A DNA stretch of 64,000 bases from Tritrichomonas musculus. Its lineage: Eukaryota; Parabasalia; Tritrichomonadida; Tritrichomonadidae. The first letter of the stretch is position 1; every line of letters begins with the position of its first letter. Positions 31,901 to 41,168 of the stretch are shown one piece after another. The stretch is from positions 1,178,001-1,242,000 of the forward strand of contig JAPFFF010000029.1 in assembly GCA_039105265.1 (NCBI GenBank). The letters run 5' to 3'. The notes below the pieces were generated by a model, which did no database searches, had not been told where the DNA came from, and saw only the letters and a list, made by a program, of their open reading frames with translations. The position numbers were made by a program, and so were the translations under genes.

Positions 31901-34122
31901 TCTTTGTGATCTTTCTTTTCTTCTTTATCTTTGTGGTCTTTGTCTTTATGTTCTTCTTTGACTTTTTCTTTATCTTTAGTTTTATGTCCTTCCTTATCTT
32001 TGTCTTTGTGTTCTTTTTTCTCTTTATGGCTTTCTTCATCTTTATCTTTTTCTTCACCTTTATCTTTCTTTTTCTCCTTATCGCTGTGCTTTTCTTCTTT
32101 TTTTTCTTTTTCATCATCCTTTGTTTTTTCTTCGTCTTTATGTTTCTCTTTATCTTTAGTTTTCTCTTTTTCCTCTTTATCTGACTTTTTATCTTTATGC
32201 TTTTCTTTATCTTCCTTCTTATCTTTCTTTTTTTCCTTATGTTTATCTTTGTCTTTATCTGCTTCCTTATCATTATCTTTATTCTTATGTATTTTACTAT
32301 CTTTATGCTTAGATTTACTTTCATTTTCGTTTTTAGATTTTATATCTTTTTCATTTCCAACTATGTTATTATTGTTGGAATTAATGAGACGTGCAACGGC
32401 TATCATTGAGTGAGAAAACGCTGAGAAAACGTAACTAGAGCATTCTTGTCCAAAAATACTTGAAAATGATGATGAAATAGGCAAGAGGGATTCTTCAGGA
32501 ACGAATCTTTTCAATCTGTAAACATAGAAAGGGGCAACACTTGCCAGCCCAATGAGAAAGTTTTTGCTTCTGTTCATAAGAACTAGTCTATCTAATTCAA
32601 CTTTCAAGTAGCATTCAATGTAATCCTTGAGCGAAGGAGGAAACTGATCAATCGTTTTAATTACATCAAGAATTGCAATAATGCATTGTTTGAATATTAA
32701 AGGAGATTGAATATTATTTTCAATTATGGTTAAAAAAAGTGGAATTACGCGGGTCATTTTTATTGTTGCTGAAATCCCACCATTTTCTGGAAACTCAATG
32801 GAATAAAAAATATTTTCTGGACTTGTCTTTGTAGTATTATCAGTTGCGCGTGTATAAGTGACAAATTTGGTGATTTCTTGAACACAATAAATTATACTTT
32901 GCACATTTCTCATTTTGAGGAGTTGATCAAAGAAGAAATTAAATAAAAGGAGCCTTCCATTTTCGAACAGCTCATGTACAATTTTTGTAAATTTCGGTAT
33001 TTGCTGTTGTGGTTGTGAAATAAATGATTCATCATTTCGATATTCGCAAAATAATTTTGAAAAAACAGAGAAAAAATTATCAAATAATTGATCAAGCCTG
33101 TTCATCGTTTTTCGTCGTTTTTCAATGTCCAATGAAATGAGACCAACTATAATATCAATTATCTTCTGATCATTTATTGAGCTGAGATCTTTTCGAATAT
33201 CGATTTGTCCATTAGCGTATTGATGAAGTTTGGATAAATCAAATAGATGTTCACCATTTAAGTATAAAAATGCAATAATGCATCCAAAGCTAAATATATC
33301 TGCCATTTTCAAATCAACCTGACGAGTTTCATCTTCATCAATATCATCATTTTCATCAGACTTTTTTTCATCACTGTCGTCATCTTCTTTATCACTACTA
33401 TTGTCGCTATCTTCTATTTTATTTTTAGATTCGGTATTTTTTGGAGAATTTTTTTGGTGTGGAGAGTTTTGTGACGATGATTCTCTAGCATCTTTTTGAC
33501 GAATTCTAGATATTCTCTCTGGTGCTAAATAGCATCCAGAATCAGGAAGAGTTGTAAAATAATGGTAAAATACATGAAGGCGAGATTGTTGAATACGGTT
33601 TGGTTTAAATGGAGCTGGATCTACGATACATAAATCCAAATCATGGCCATTTATAAAAATATTGCTTGGCTTTAAATCACCATGTGCTAGTCCTATTTTA
33701 TGAAGTTTGCTGATGATATTATAAATTTGATAAAAAATAAATAACTTTTCGATTGGTTCAAGTACTGGCTGCTGGTATGAGCAAAATTCAACAAAATTAT
33801 ATGATTTATGGAATTTTGGTCGAAATAAAAAAATCATGTTTTCTTGAATGATATAAGTAAAATTTACAATTCCATTCATTTCTGTGCTGTGTTCTGAAAG
33901 TTTTCGAAAGTAAATTTCTGAAGATTTGACGGTATCCAAATTTTGAAGAGGTTCATTATATACATAAGCTTTAATAATAATATCTTGATTTTGTGCATTC
34001 TTACCATCAAATACCAGAAAAAATTGTCCAGCATCAAGATGAGAATTAATGATAATTTTTTGTTTTTTCAAAGGTTGTGTATACCAGTCATGAAAAGAAG
34101 GTATCACAACACTGTTTCCCAT
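28936..34122 (-). CDS. VPS15: VPS15-like regulatory kinase of the PI3K (VPS34) complex
   Basis: 1,728 residues from ATG 34122. MGNSVV at the N-terminus is the myristoylation-type start expected of VPS15; the frame is open 12 nt upstream only from a TTG. The kinase-like domain (1 to about 330) has HGDLKPSNIFINGHDLDLCI, VDPAPFKPN in place of DFG, SGCYLAPERI, and no glycine-rich loop, all typical of VPS15. A Ser/Asp/Glu insert lies after the APE. HEAT-like helices follow. They are interrupted at about 584-987 by roughly 400 residues of KDKEHKDKE-type repeats, then resume. The last 400 residues form WD repeats ending TGKITCATSYYDANSNSSSI and LGFVNLWNVSG. The complex makes PI3P for endosome and autophagosome traffic. 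Confidence 0.9.
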   Translation of the reverse strand: MGNSVVIPSFHDWYTQPLKKQKIIINSHLDAGQFFLVFDGKNAQNQDIIIKAYVYNEPLQNLDTVKSSEIYFRKLSEHSTEMNGIVNFTYIIQENMIFLFRPKFHKSYNFVEFCSYQQPVLEPIEKLFIFYQIYNIISKLHKIGLAHGDLKPSNIFINGHDLDLCIVDPAPFKPNRIQQSRLHVFYHYFTTLPDSGCYLAPERISRIRQKDARESSSQNSPHQKNSPKNTESKNKIEDSDNSSDKEDDDSDEKKSDENDDIDEDETRQVDLKMADIFSFGCIIAFLYLNGEHLFDLSKLHQYANGQIDIRKDLSSINDQKIIDIIVGLISLDIEKRRKTMNRLDQLFDNFFSVFSKLFCEYRNDESFISQPQQQIPKFTKIVHELFENGRLLLFNFFFDQLLKMRNVQSIIYCVQEITKFVTYTRATDNTTKTSPENIFYSIEFPENGGISATIKMTRVIPLFLTIIENNIQSPLIFKQCIIAILDVIKTIDQFPPSLKDYIECYLKVELDRLVLMNRSKNFLIGLASVAPFYVYRLKRFVPEESLLPISSSFSSIFGQECSSYVFSAFSHSMIAVARLINSNNNNIVGNEKDIKSKNENESKSKHKDSKIHKNKDNDKEADKDKDKHKEKKKDKKEDKEKHKDKKSDKEEKEKTKDKEKHKDEEKTKDDEKEKKEEKHSDKEKKKDKGEEKDKDEESHKEKKEHKDKDKEGHKTKDKEKVKEEHKDKDHKDKEEKKDHKDKEHKDKEHKDKEEKKDHKDKEHKDKEHKDKEHKDKEHKDKEHKDKEHKDKEEHKYKEHENKEEKKDHKDKEKEEKKDKEKEEKKDHKDKEHKDKDHKDKEEKKDHKDKEHKDKEEHKYKEHENKEEKKDKEKKDHKDKEKEEKKDHKDKEHKDKEHKDKEHKDKEHKDKEHKDKEEHKYKEHENKEEKKDHKDKEKEEKKDKEKEEKKDKEKEEKKDKEKEEKKDKGKKDHKDKDKTHKHKKKVDIDDVFDSFENQNAYLYSDDDEDDPKARDEEGHEPPTDSSIADYDRLSLESGYGVLNSFFFYILSMYNSTDIFYKKEALKIILEFYKCSKHDRESRKKYHQIFNESLIPILVHILSREIVFVRDSSSSFELTEKTQEECELVVSIFTFLTGLCIESTKRIYSLSDVQLDPQELFSYSLGYQFYNIASEYMNKSVDPSVEHCAYRFMKTLSYQLKDFIFFKTYLDDSKKISRISNSQSYSSLSRRINFSNNGEFWSSRNLDTSVNGRDNIMKFPLIPTDQFNSQKVKNKKQLFSPRFIASFHAETIPISHVLCTSNICIVIEKSNRVRWISLPPIYERFKEENPKTVDINFNFLFHNERFVNNVQQFTQIRSKVLREKVTAATMMPQISSSQNSGSFIIGYDNGAIDQNDLSTSQRTRLFDGNKRVTLKSNGSQFSSFYMASTMSSVAFNSINLNQPASSFSMSDDADDSIISIKPISESCIVFANKIGTVRLIDTRTTDVSLSLSFDPEIGGIADLCSWNDVMVGVGFSAGLVSMIDVRMFQPFLFNVLQRSSLTKIIPMNSKSDQLSSQFPQSKKSSLFSSSSFMVLNDDDEQVAEVYREPLNKPILTYNCSENEFDKSHKIRTAIPFAGGAIAIDDISASFITLNTQLYEASNKYDLYQSRRIYDSFISPLSISESNLDSSNAQRNLSVRIPLKTQHKMSSVHKHTGKITCATSYYDANSNSSSIISCDNLGFVNLWNVSG
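31150..32370 (-). repeat. Low-complexity KDKEHKDKE coding repeat inside VPS15
   Basis: The coding strand is a mosaic of 15-bp units encoding HKDKE and 18-bp units encoding KEEKKD, with longer blocks such as KDKEEHKYKEHENKEEKKD present three times. This indicates recent unequal exchange or slippage. The plus strand is almost pure CTT/TTT pyrimidine, which creates long artefactual antisense ORFs. The insertion lies between HEAT helices (ends near SMIAVARLINSNNNN and KKKVDIDDVFDSFENQNAYL). Confidence 0.9.
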
Positions 34123-34640
34123 TTTTATTTCCAAATACAGACAAATATGAATTTAAAAAGTTTCATGATTTCTGAGATTAATGAACTCTTACGATCAAAA
34201 ATTTGCAAATTAAATCAGCGAAATTCTATGTTAAATAAAAGTAAATTTTAGAATTATAAAGTATTAAATGAATTAAATATAATTGAAAAATATTTTTTTG
34301 GTTTTATAATAAAAAAATCATATAAATATGAAGATATAGTAAAAATTTTTTTTGCATTCAAATTGATTTTGTTCACAAAAAAAATTTTCAAGAATATGCT
34401 GCAAGCCTTGAAGTTTAAGGGATAAAAGTTTATATCAATATTGTAGCTGATTAATAAAGTCATAATATAAATGTAAATTTTAAAAAAGCAATAGAAATTT
34501 GAAAATATAGGTTCAGTGAGTATTATAGTTGCAAGAGTTTAAATTTAAAAACAAATCATTTAAATTAATGATAAAAAGGAGAGGTTTTATAGAAATATGT
34601 CTGTAATATGCAATGATATAAATAAAGATTAAATTTAAAT

Positions 34641-36053
34641 TCAGTAAGTTGGAATTTCATCTGGAGCAACGCCAATTCCATGAGTGCAAAATCCAATCTG
34701 TCTAAGTTGATTTCGATCAAGTATATTCCTTCCATCAAACACAAAAGCAGGCTTCATCATAGAATCATAAATTTTCTTATAGTCATAATCTCTGAAGCAT
34801 TTCCATTCTGTTAATACGCAAAGTGCATGTGTTCCCTCTGTGCATTCATATGGATCATTGCAAACATGGACAACTTTCTCAAATCTTTCTGGAGTTAAAG
34901 TATCATCTAAATACTTCAATTCGTCATACATTTGCTTGTCAGTTACTTTAGGATCAAATATATTGAGAATAGCTCCTTCTTGAATCAATAAGTTGCTCAC
35001 ATATATAGCAGATGATTCACGTGTATCGCCTGTATTTTCTTTAAAAGCGAAACCAAATATGGCAATCTTTTTATTCAAAAGTGTGTCAAACATTGTATGG
35101 ACAATATTATCTGTAAAACGTTTTCTTTGATAATCATTCATATCAATAACAGATTTCCAATAATTTGCAACTTCTTCGAGTCCTAAAGTAGTAGCAATAT
35201 AAACAAGATTTAAAACGTCTTTTTGAAAACATGAGCCTCCAAATCCAACAGAAGCCTTCAAAAATTTACTTCCAATTCTTACATCAGCGCCACATGCGCG
35301 TGCAACTTCATTTACATTTGCTCCTGTTTTTTCGCAAATAGCTGAAATGGAGTTGATTGATGAAATACGTTGAGCTAAAAATGCATTGGCTGTTAATTTT
35401 GAAAGTTCAGAAGACCATGTATTTGTAACTAGGATTTTTTCTTTTGGAACCCAATGAGCATAGATAGAAACCAAAACATCAGCAGCTTCTTTGCCAGCTG
35501 GTGTCTCTTCGTGACCAATAAGGATACGATCTGGGTTTCTAAGATCATTTATAGCTGTTCCTTCAGCCAAAAATTCTGGATTTGATAAAATCTGGAACTT
35601 GAGGCCGTGAGCTGAATTTGCATTTAAAACAGTTCTTATTGAACGAGATACGCCAACAGGTACTGTTGATTTTTCAACAACAATTGTAGATTTTGTTGCG
35701 TATTTTCCAATGGTTCTTGCAGCAGATTCAACATAATCAATTAAAGCTGCCTTACCAGCTCCAATTCCAACTGTTTTTGTTGGTGTTCCAACTGCAATAA
35801 AAATGATGTCGGCTGATTGAATTGCTGTTTGTAAATCTGTAGTAAAGTGAAGATTCTTTCCTCGTCGAGCTTCAACTATTTCTTCAAGTTGAGGTTCTTT
35901 GATTGGAAGTGGTGAGTGACACCATGCATTAATCTTACGTTCGTCAACATCAACAACTGTAACATGAATTTCAGGGCATTTTTCAGCAATAACAGCCATT
36001 GTTGGTCCTCCTACATAGCCAGCACCAATGCAAACTAAATTTTTAATCGACAT
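34641..36053 (-). CDS. UGDH: UDP-glucose 6-dehydrogenase
   Basis: 470 residues, full length for the eukaryotic enzyme. The N-terminal Rossmann motif is KNLVCIGAGYVGGPTMAVIA, then VTVVDVDERKINAWCHSPLP and IFIAVGTPTKT. Substrate and catalytic motifs are VEKSTVPVGVSRSIR, LSNPEFLAEGTAINDLRNPD, LTANAFLAQRISSINSISAI and GFGGSCFQKD with the catalytic Cys. The C-terminal domain has IAIFGFAFKENTGDTRESSA and FDGRNILD. It oxidises UDP-glucose to UDP-glucuronate with two NAD+, feeding UDP-xylose and glycan synthesis in the cytosol. Start is the first ATG, at 36053. No missing residues were seen. Confidence 0.97.
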   Translation of the reverse strand: MSIKNLVCIGAGYVGGPTMAVIAEKCPEIHVTVVDVDERKINAWCHSPLPIKEPQLEEIVEARRGKNLHFTTDLQTAIQSADIIFIAVGTPTKTVGIGAGKAALIDYVESAARTIGKYATKSTIVVEKSTVPVGVSRSIRTVLNANSAHGLKFQILSNPEFLAEGTAINDLRNPDRILIGHEETPAGKEAADVLVSIYAHWVPKEKILVTNTWSSELSKLTANAFLAQRISSINSISAICEKTGANVNEVARACGADVRIGSKFLKASVGFGGSCFQKDVLNLVYIATTLGLEEVANYWKSVIDMNDYQRKRFTDNIVHTMFDTLLNKKIAIFGFAFKENTGDTRESSAIYVSNLLIQEGAILNIFDPKVTDKQMYDELKYLDDTLTPERFEKVVHVCNDPYECTEGTHALCVLTEWKCFRDYDYKKIYDSMMKPAFVFDGRNILDRNQLRQIGFCTHGIGVAPDEIPTY

Positions 36054-36735
36054 TTATTTGATATTTTGGGTAATAAAAAATGAGTATTAAAACCTTATTA
36101 TAGAAATTTTTATAAGGGTAATTTGAAAAGTTGAGATATTTCAATTACAAATAAAAAATACTCTCATTTTTCAATCAATTCAAATTTTGTTCGACCATTT
36201 TGTCTTAAAAAAAAAGAACAATTCCATCTGTTATGCCCTTAATTTAGATTATATTTACTATATCGTTCTTTTTATATTCGTAAACTATTCATAAAAGGAA
36301 ATCAAATGGGCAGTAGCTTTGCTAGATATTAGATTTTTATGTAAAATCGGGTTTTATTAAAATTCAATGCAATTGAAAAAGCATATTTGAAATTTTCTAT
36401 ATCGTAAAAAAAATAACTGAAACCATAGAATTGAAAAGTTCGAAAAGTCGTTAATAATTTTTACCTATTCATTTTTCAAACATAATGTTTATATCTTTCT
36501 TTAATCGAGTAGATTACTTGGTAAGTGTATAAAAATCAGTTATAAAACTTATTCAAAGAATATATATATTATTATATTTGCATGTTTGGTATATATATAT
36601 TCTCCCACTGAAAAATATTACAAAACTAGGATAGTATACATGCAAAGCGCATTTTGAATGTTACAAATAAAAAAAAAAAATTAATATGTATTCATGAAAA
36701 GAACTTTATTTACAAAAATAAATAATAAAATGAAT
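36054..36735. other. Intergenic between UGDH and Rab, nothing seen
   Basis: About 680 bp of AT-rich sequence holding the 5' flank of UGDH and the 3' flank of the Rab gene. No structure supported. Confidence 0.5.
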
Positions 36736-37350
36736 TTAACAACATCCACCTGAAGATTTTTCATCTCCGTTTAAATTTTGTCCTTTATCCACTGGAACTG
36801 TTTTAACTTTAGTTGTACTATATTCGTATGCCTTTTTGCCAACAAAATTGAAGAAAGTTTCGACACCTTCACCTGTTCTAGAACTTGTTTCAAAATATCC
36901 TGTGAATTCAAGTTCTTCAGCTTTCTTTTCACCTTCCTCACGTGTAACTTTTCGATCATCAATTAGATCAATTTTTGTTCCAACAAGAACAATAAATGGG
37001 ATGTCATTTTTTGATTCACGAAGTGTTACAAGCCAATCATCAACGCAATTAAATGATTCTCTGCTATCTACTGAAAATACGATGCATGCGACAACTGCGT
37101 TTCTAAAGTATAATGGCACAAGAGTTTTAAAACGCTCTTGTCCAGCTGTATCCCAGAGCTGTAATTTAAATGTTTGTGAGTTAAAAACAAATAATTTTTC
37201 GGAATAACATGCGCCTATTGTTTCCTTTGTATGATCACTAAAGATTCCATCAACACCTCTATTTACAAGACATGTTTTGCCAACTTGTGCATTGCCAAGT
37301 AAAACTGCTTTTGCTTCATATGTTTGGCCCGAATATTTATCTCCCATCAT
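36736..37350 (-). CDS. Rab-family small GTPase
   Basis: 204 residues from ATG 37350 (MMGDKYSGQTYEAKAVLLGN). It has P-loop GNAQVGKT, switch I Thr in TKETIGACY, switch II WDTAGQERFKTLVPLYFRNA, the base-recognition motif as TKIDL rather than NKxDL, and ETSSRTG for the SAK motif. It ends in SSGGCC, a double-Cys geranylgeranylation site. It is therefore a membrane-attached traffic GTPase. The RabF-like YFRNA block resembles Rab5/Rab22-like or parabasalid-specific Rabs; I would not assign a subfamily. The frame extends two codons upstream to a TTG, so the ATG is preferred. Confidence 0.93.
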   Translation of the reverse strand: MMGDKYSGQTYEAKAVLLGNAQVGKTCLVNRGVDGIFSDHTKETIGACYSEKLFVFNSQTFKLQLWDTAGQERFKTLVPLYFRNAVVACIVFSVDSRESFNCVDDWLVTLRESKNDIPFIVLVGTKIDLIDDRKVTREEGEKKAEELEFTGYFETSSRTGEGVETFFNFVGKKAYEYSTTKVKTVPVDKGQNLNGDEKSSGGCC

Positions 37351-37853
37351 TTTCAAATATTTGATAAAATGGTTCTGACTAAACGGTCGACTATGGAAAT
37401 AATGAAAAAAAGAAGCGATATTCAGAAAAAGTTTAGTTTAAAATACGAAGTTGAATTACTATTCTCACAATAAGAAAATAAACAGCAGATTAAGTTTAAA
37501 TTCGCCACTATATGAAATAAATCAATATAGAATTTCAAAGCATTCAAGTGATGTGAGATAAATTTAGAAACTATTGAAAAATACATGAAATAAAATCACC
37601 TTTTGATAGTTTATTTTATTTTTATTTCAATATTTGTGTTACATAAAAATAAACCTTTTAAAATGATAATTAAGTTCGAAAAATATATATCTGTAAAGTT
37701 GGAACCTTTTGTTAATTTTTAAGCGCATTTCCTCTGTAAATAGCCTTCGAAATTGACTCTGTGAATAAATATTTCTTGTTTTAAAAAAATGCTGGAAATC
37801 TATTCTCTTGAAACTTTTACATATATTTAAAATAATAAAATATTTTCTTGCAA

Positions 37854-37925
37854 GCGTTGCTAGTGTAGTGGTTATCATGTGAGCCTTCCAAGCTTGAGAT
37901 CCGGGTTCGATTCCCGGGCAACGCA
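37854..37925 (+). tRNA. tRNA-Gly (TCC anticodon)
   Basis: A 72-nt cloverleaf. The acceptor stem GCGTTGC pairs perfectly with GCAACGC, the discriminator is A, and the D arm is TAGTGTAGTGGTTA. The anticodon stem TGAGC/GCTTG encloses loop CTTCCAA with anticodon TCC. The T arm is CCGGG-TTCGATT-CCCGG. Box A and box B (GGTTCGATTCC at 37904-37914) are intact. No intron. A T-run follows immediately. Confidence 0.96.
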
Positions 37926-37928
37926 AAA

Positions 37929-37937
37929 TTTTTTTTT
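37929..37937 (+). terminator. Pol III terminator (T9)
   Basis: A run of nine T begins four bases after the end of tRNA-Gly, as expected of an RNA polymerase III terminator. Confidence 0.8.
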
Positions 37938-38020
37938 AGACAAAGCAATGAACCATATAAATTCAAGAAAAACTATGAAACAATTTAGTAGTATTTTAAT
38001 TTAACAAATAAAGAATATTT

Positions 38021-38812
38021 TCATTTTGGAAGTAAATCAATATACGTGGGAGGATTAACTACAACACGATTCTCATTTACAACGGCAACATTGCAGCAAA
38101 GCGTTTCACCTATATAATCATGTCCGTGTGCCTCATGAATATGACCAAAAATATGTAAGCATGGTTGAATCTTCTCAATAATTGATTTAAGTTCTTCATC
38201 ACCCCAATGTTCACCTGCTTTTGTCTTGTCACAAATACCTTTTGGTGGTCCATGGGTTATTAATATGTCAATATCATCATTTTTCTCATCAAAAATTAAT
38301 TTTTTATATTTTTCATGTCCTTCGTTACCTTGGAATTGAAAAGCAAAGTCCATGAATTCAGATGTATACGGACTTCCTAATATTTTAAGCCCACAAATTT
38401 CAATTTTTGAATTTTCTAAGTAATAAAAAGATTTTCCTGAATCAGAGAGAAAATTTTTTTTAACATCTTCAAGTGGTGTTGTGCAATTTTCACTGTTCAA
38501 ATTACAATTTTTAATTATTTTATCTTTAAAGTTTGATAAATTTGCAGTGTCAAACGTTAGATCAAGATTTCCTGGAATAATTATTTTATATTTGCATGGT
38601 AAAGAGAGCATCCACTCTTTAAACGATGACACATCATTTGGATTTCCGAATATTGAAAAATCGCCTGCAACAAGTAAAAAATCAGCAGGAAATATTTGAG
38701 ATTGAGGAATATCTCGGTGGTGTCCATGGGTATCTGAAATGCACATTAATCTTATCGTTCCGTTCTGTTTCGGTTTTGAAGCGTCTTCAACGATATGAGC
38801 CGAATATTTCAT
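38021..38812 (-). CDS. MPPED/UPF0046-type metallophosphoesterase
   Basis: 263 residues from ATG 38812 (MKYSAHIVEDASKPKQNGTI). Metallophosphoesterase motifs occur in order: LMCISDTHGHH (metal Asp and His), VAGDFSIFG (bridging Asp), IIIPGNLDLTFD (GNH[DE] position), ILITHGPPKGICD (His) and IFGHIHEAHG (GHxH). The overall layout, including 'THGPP.GI.D....G..GD..L', fits the MPPED1/MPPED2 group. The usual GNHE is GNLD, so the catalytic His of that motif is replaced by Leu while other metal ligands remain. The enzyme may be weakened or altered. It is tandem with the Rab gene, separated by the plus-strand tRNA. Confidence 0.9.
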   Translation of the reverse strand: MKYSAHIVEDASKPKQNGTIRLMCISDTHGHHRDIPQSQIFPADFLLVAGDFSIFGNPNDVSSFKEWMLSLPCKYKIIIPGNLDLTFDTANLSNFKDKIIKNCNLNSENCTTPLEDVKKNFLSDSGKSFYYLENSKIEICGLKILGSPYTSEFMDFAFQFQGNEGHEKYKKLIFDEKNDDIDILITHGPPKGICDKTKAGEHWGDEELKSIIEKIQPCLHIFGHIHEAHGHDYIGETLCCNVAVVNENRVVVNPPTYIDLLPK

Positions 38813-38835
38813 TTTCAACACAAACAAATTTATGA

Positions 38836-41168
38836 TAATTTAAAAAGTTTGTTAGTTTCACTCTTTATGAATGATTGTTAACTCATCATCTATTAGGTCT
38901 ATTTAAAATATTTTGATATAAAATTGTTCTGTATGCTTAAAAGAATGTATAAATGATATTTAAATATAATTATTTGCAACTACTCAAAAATTTGAATATT
39001 ATCGGCAATTTCATGAAAAATATTTATTCTCTTCTTATATTAGAGATTCAGATGAAGTATTTAATGATATATTAAACTAGTGATGGAAAATATCAATTTT
39101 ATTCAAATAAAAAATTGCTTTTTTAATTTAAATTCACACGTTAAGAAGAAATTTTCATATACTGATTGTCTAAAATAAGCTTGTAAATTTGGTGAAATAA
39201 ACGTTTTTTGGGTTTTAAAAATCACCAAATGTAACCATATTATTGTCAAATAAATTTTTTTAGTATTTATTATTGTCATAAACCATTGAATTATTTGAAA
39301 GAGGAATTAAATGAGTTTTATCAAAAGTCATATTAATGATCGATAAGATTTTCTCAGTAAAAAAATGTTATTTTTTGAATATTACAAAATAATTGTATGA
39401 TTTTTATAATATATCATATAAAATAATAATAAAAAGCTCATTTATATTGACGATGAAAAGCCAAATAACCGATTTCTCCAAAAGCCCAGGTCTTGGGCTT
39501 TTGGCGACAGCATTCAATTTTGAATAGTTTACATATATTTTGGAGATCACCAAAACGGTTTTTTTGGCGATGGTGATTTGTAAAGCTTTCAAAATATCAG
39601 ATATAAATTAAAAAAAAAAATAAGATATAAATATATAATAAAATCAATAAAAGCATTTTTTCAATTGAAAATAAATTTTTTTCATTTATATTTTAAATAT
39701 ATACCGATATAAAATGTATTTAAAATATTAATAGTATTTATATTTTTATGAATATATATAGCCGAGTAATTAAATAAATTCATTGAATTTATTGAATGTT
39801 GATTCGTAAATTGAATTATTATTTAATCAAATATCTTTTAATCATTTTATTTTAATAATTCATAAGAAATAACTTTTTAAAAGATTTATAAAAATCGCCA
39901 AAAGACCAGAAAGAATCACCAAGACCAGGTCTTTTTTTTACATTTGGGTATATTTTACAAGCTTATCTAAAAATAAGTTACCCAAAATTTTTAAAATTTT
40001 CGAAAATAACGTTTTCGAGTAGTTTTTTTTTTTTTTAACCAAATAAACTTTTCTTCTTTCTTCAAGAATTTAAATATTTTATATAATTGAATTAAAATTA
40101 CTTTAAAAATGGACAAAAAAAATAAAAAATAAAAACAGAAATATTTTTTCACCTTCCAAATTTATCACATATATAATATGGTTTGTTTTTATTTTTTTGG
40201 CTAAATATATGATTTGATTTTATTCTATTTAAATAGAGATAAATTTAGATATTTTTTAAAAAATTTTTATACAATTATTTCGATTCTATTTCAAATTAAA
40301 TCAAATTTTAAATCCATGTATCGGAACTTTGTCAACTTTTTGATAGAATAATTTTACATTAGAATATTATTTATCATTCTATTATATTATACACATATAT
40401 TTTGTTTCAATTACAGACATTTGTTTTTTATTATTTTAAATATTCTTCACAAATATATAAAAAACAACTTTTTAAGAGATTATGTTTTCAAAATAAAAAT
40501 TTTAAACATCCATTTGACGATTTAGAGAGACAAAAGACTTTTTTAGGAGCAATACGACCATTACATTTTTTAACGATATGTAAAAATTCGATATTTGCCA
40601 GCTCGACAATAATTTCCACTACCATATTGTAATATTCATTGAATTAGATTATCTCTCAGATTATTCCACTGTACTATATTTTTTGGTGCAAATCTTAGTA
40701 GTGTTATCTCAGTCATCCATTTTTCTATTACCCTCTATCAATACATACATATCATTTTCATACATTTCACGACTCCTTCTACTAGATTATTAATTCAAGT
40801 CATAAACAAAAAAATGGCCGCATAAAAGAGATTATTGCACAATTTCTGTCAACACATGAGCGTTAGAATAGCCAAGTCCAATAATGGGTAATGTTTTTTT
40901 GGACCATTCAAAAGTGAATAAAAGTTAAACTTTTTGATAATATGCTATAACTTTTTGAATTTTTTTTGAGCGTTTGGGTAAACTATTTTTGTTCTTGGAC
41001 TATGTTTTTTTGGGGTCACAGGTTCGATTCCCATCTTCTAGTCAAAAATTTTTGGGTAACTTTTTTCTGGACAATCAGTAAATATGCAGTTTTGAAATAA
41101 TTCTCTTATAATTGGTTATTATTTCAAAATATATTATTCGTAAGATATTATTTTATTAACTAATTAAA
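38836..41168. other. Gene-free tract with hairpins and inverted repeats
   Basis: About 2.3 kb. A perfect 11-bp stem CCAAAAGCCCA-ggtct-TGGGCTTTTGG is at 39478-39504. AAGCTTGTAAA near 39180 is echoed inverted as TTACAAGCTT near 39960, with related CACCAAA/TTTGGTGA pieces between, hinting at an old foldback of about 800 bp. A T-arm-like GGTTCGATTCCC lies near 41025. No coding gene is supportable. Confidence 0.4.

Noticed and set aside
30930-32324. 464-codon minus-strand ORF of Lys/Thr/Arg/Ile
   Set aside because: Frame-shifted shadow of the same VPS15 repeat; composition is entirely explained by it.
31023-32413. Very long plus-strand ORFs (up to 371 codons of Phe/Leu/Val/Cys)
   Set aside because: They are the antisense of the KDKE repeat in VPS15; the periodic purine-rich coding strand removes stops on the other strand.
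37639-37926. 95-codon minus-strand ORF
   Set aside because: Reads through the antisense of tRNA-Gly (RCPGIEPGSQAWKAHMI is the usual translation of a reversed tRNA).
40402-40632. 76-codon plus-strand ORF in the gene-free tract
   Set aside because: It starts at a non-ATG codon, has no family resemblance and low-complexity flanks; left unannotated.
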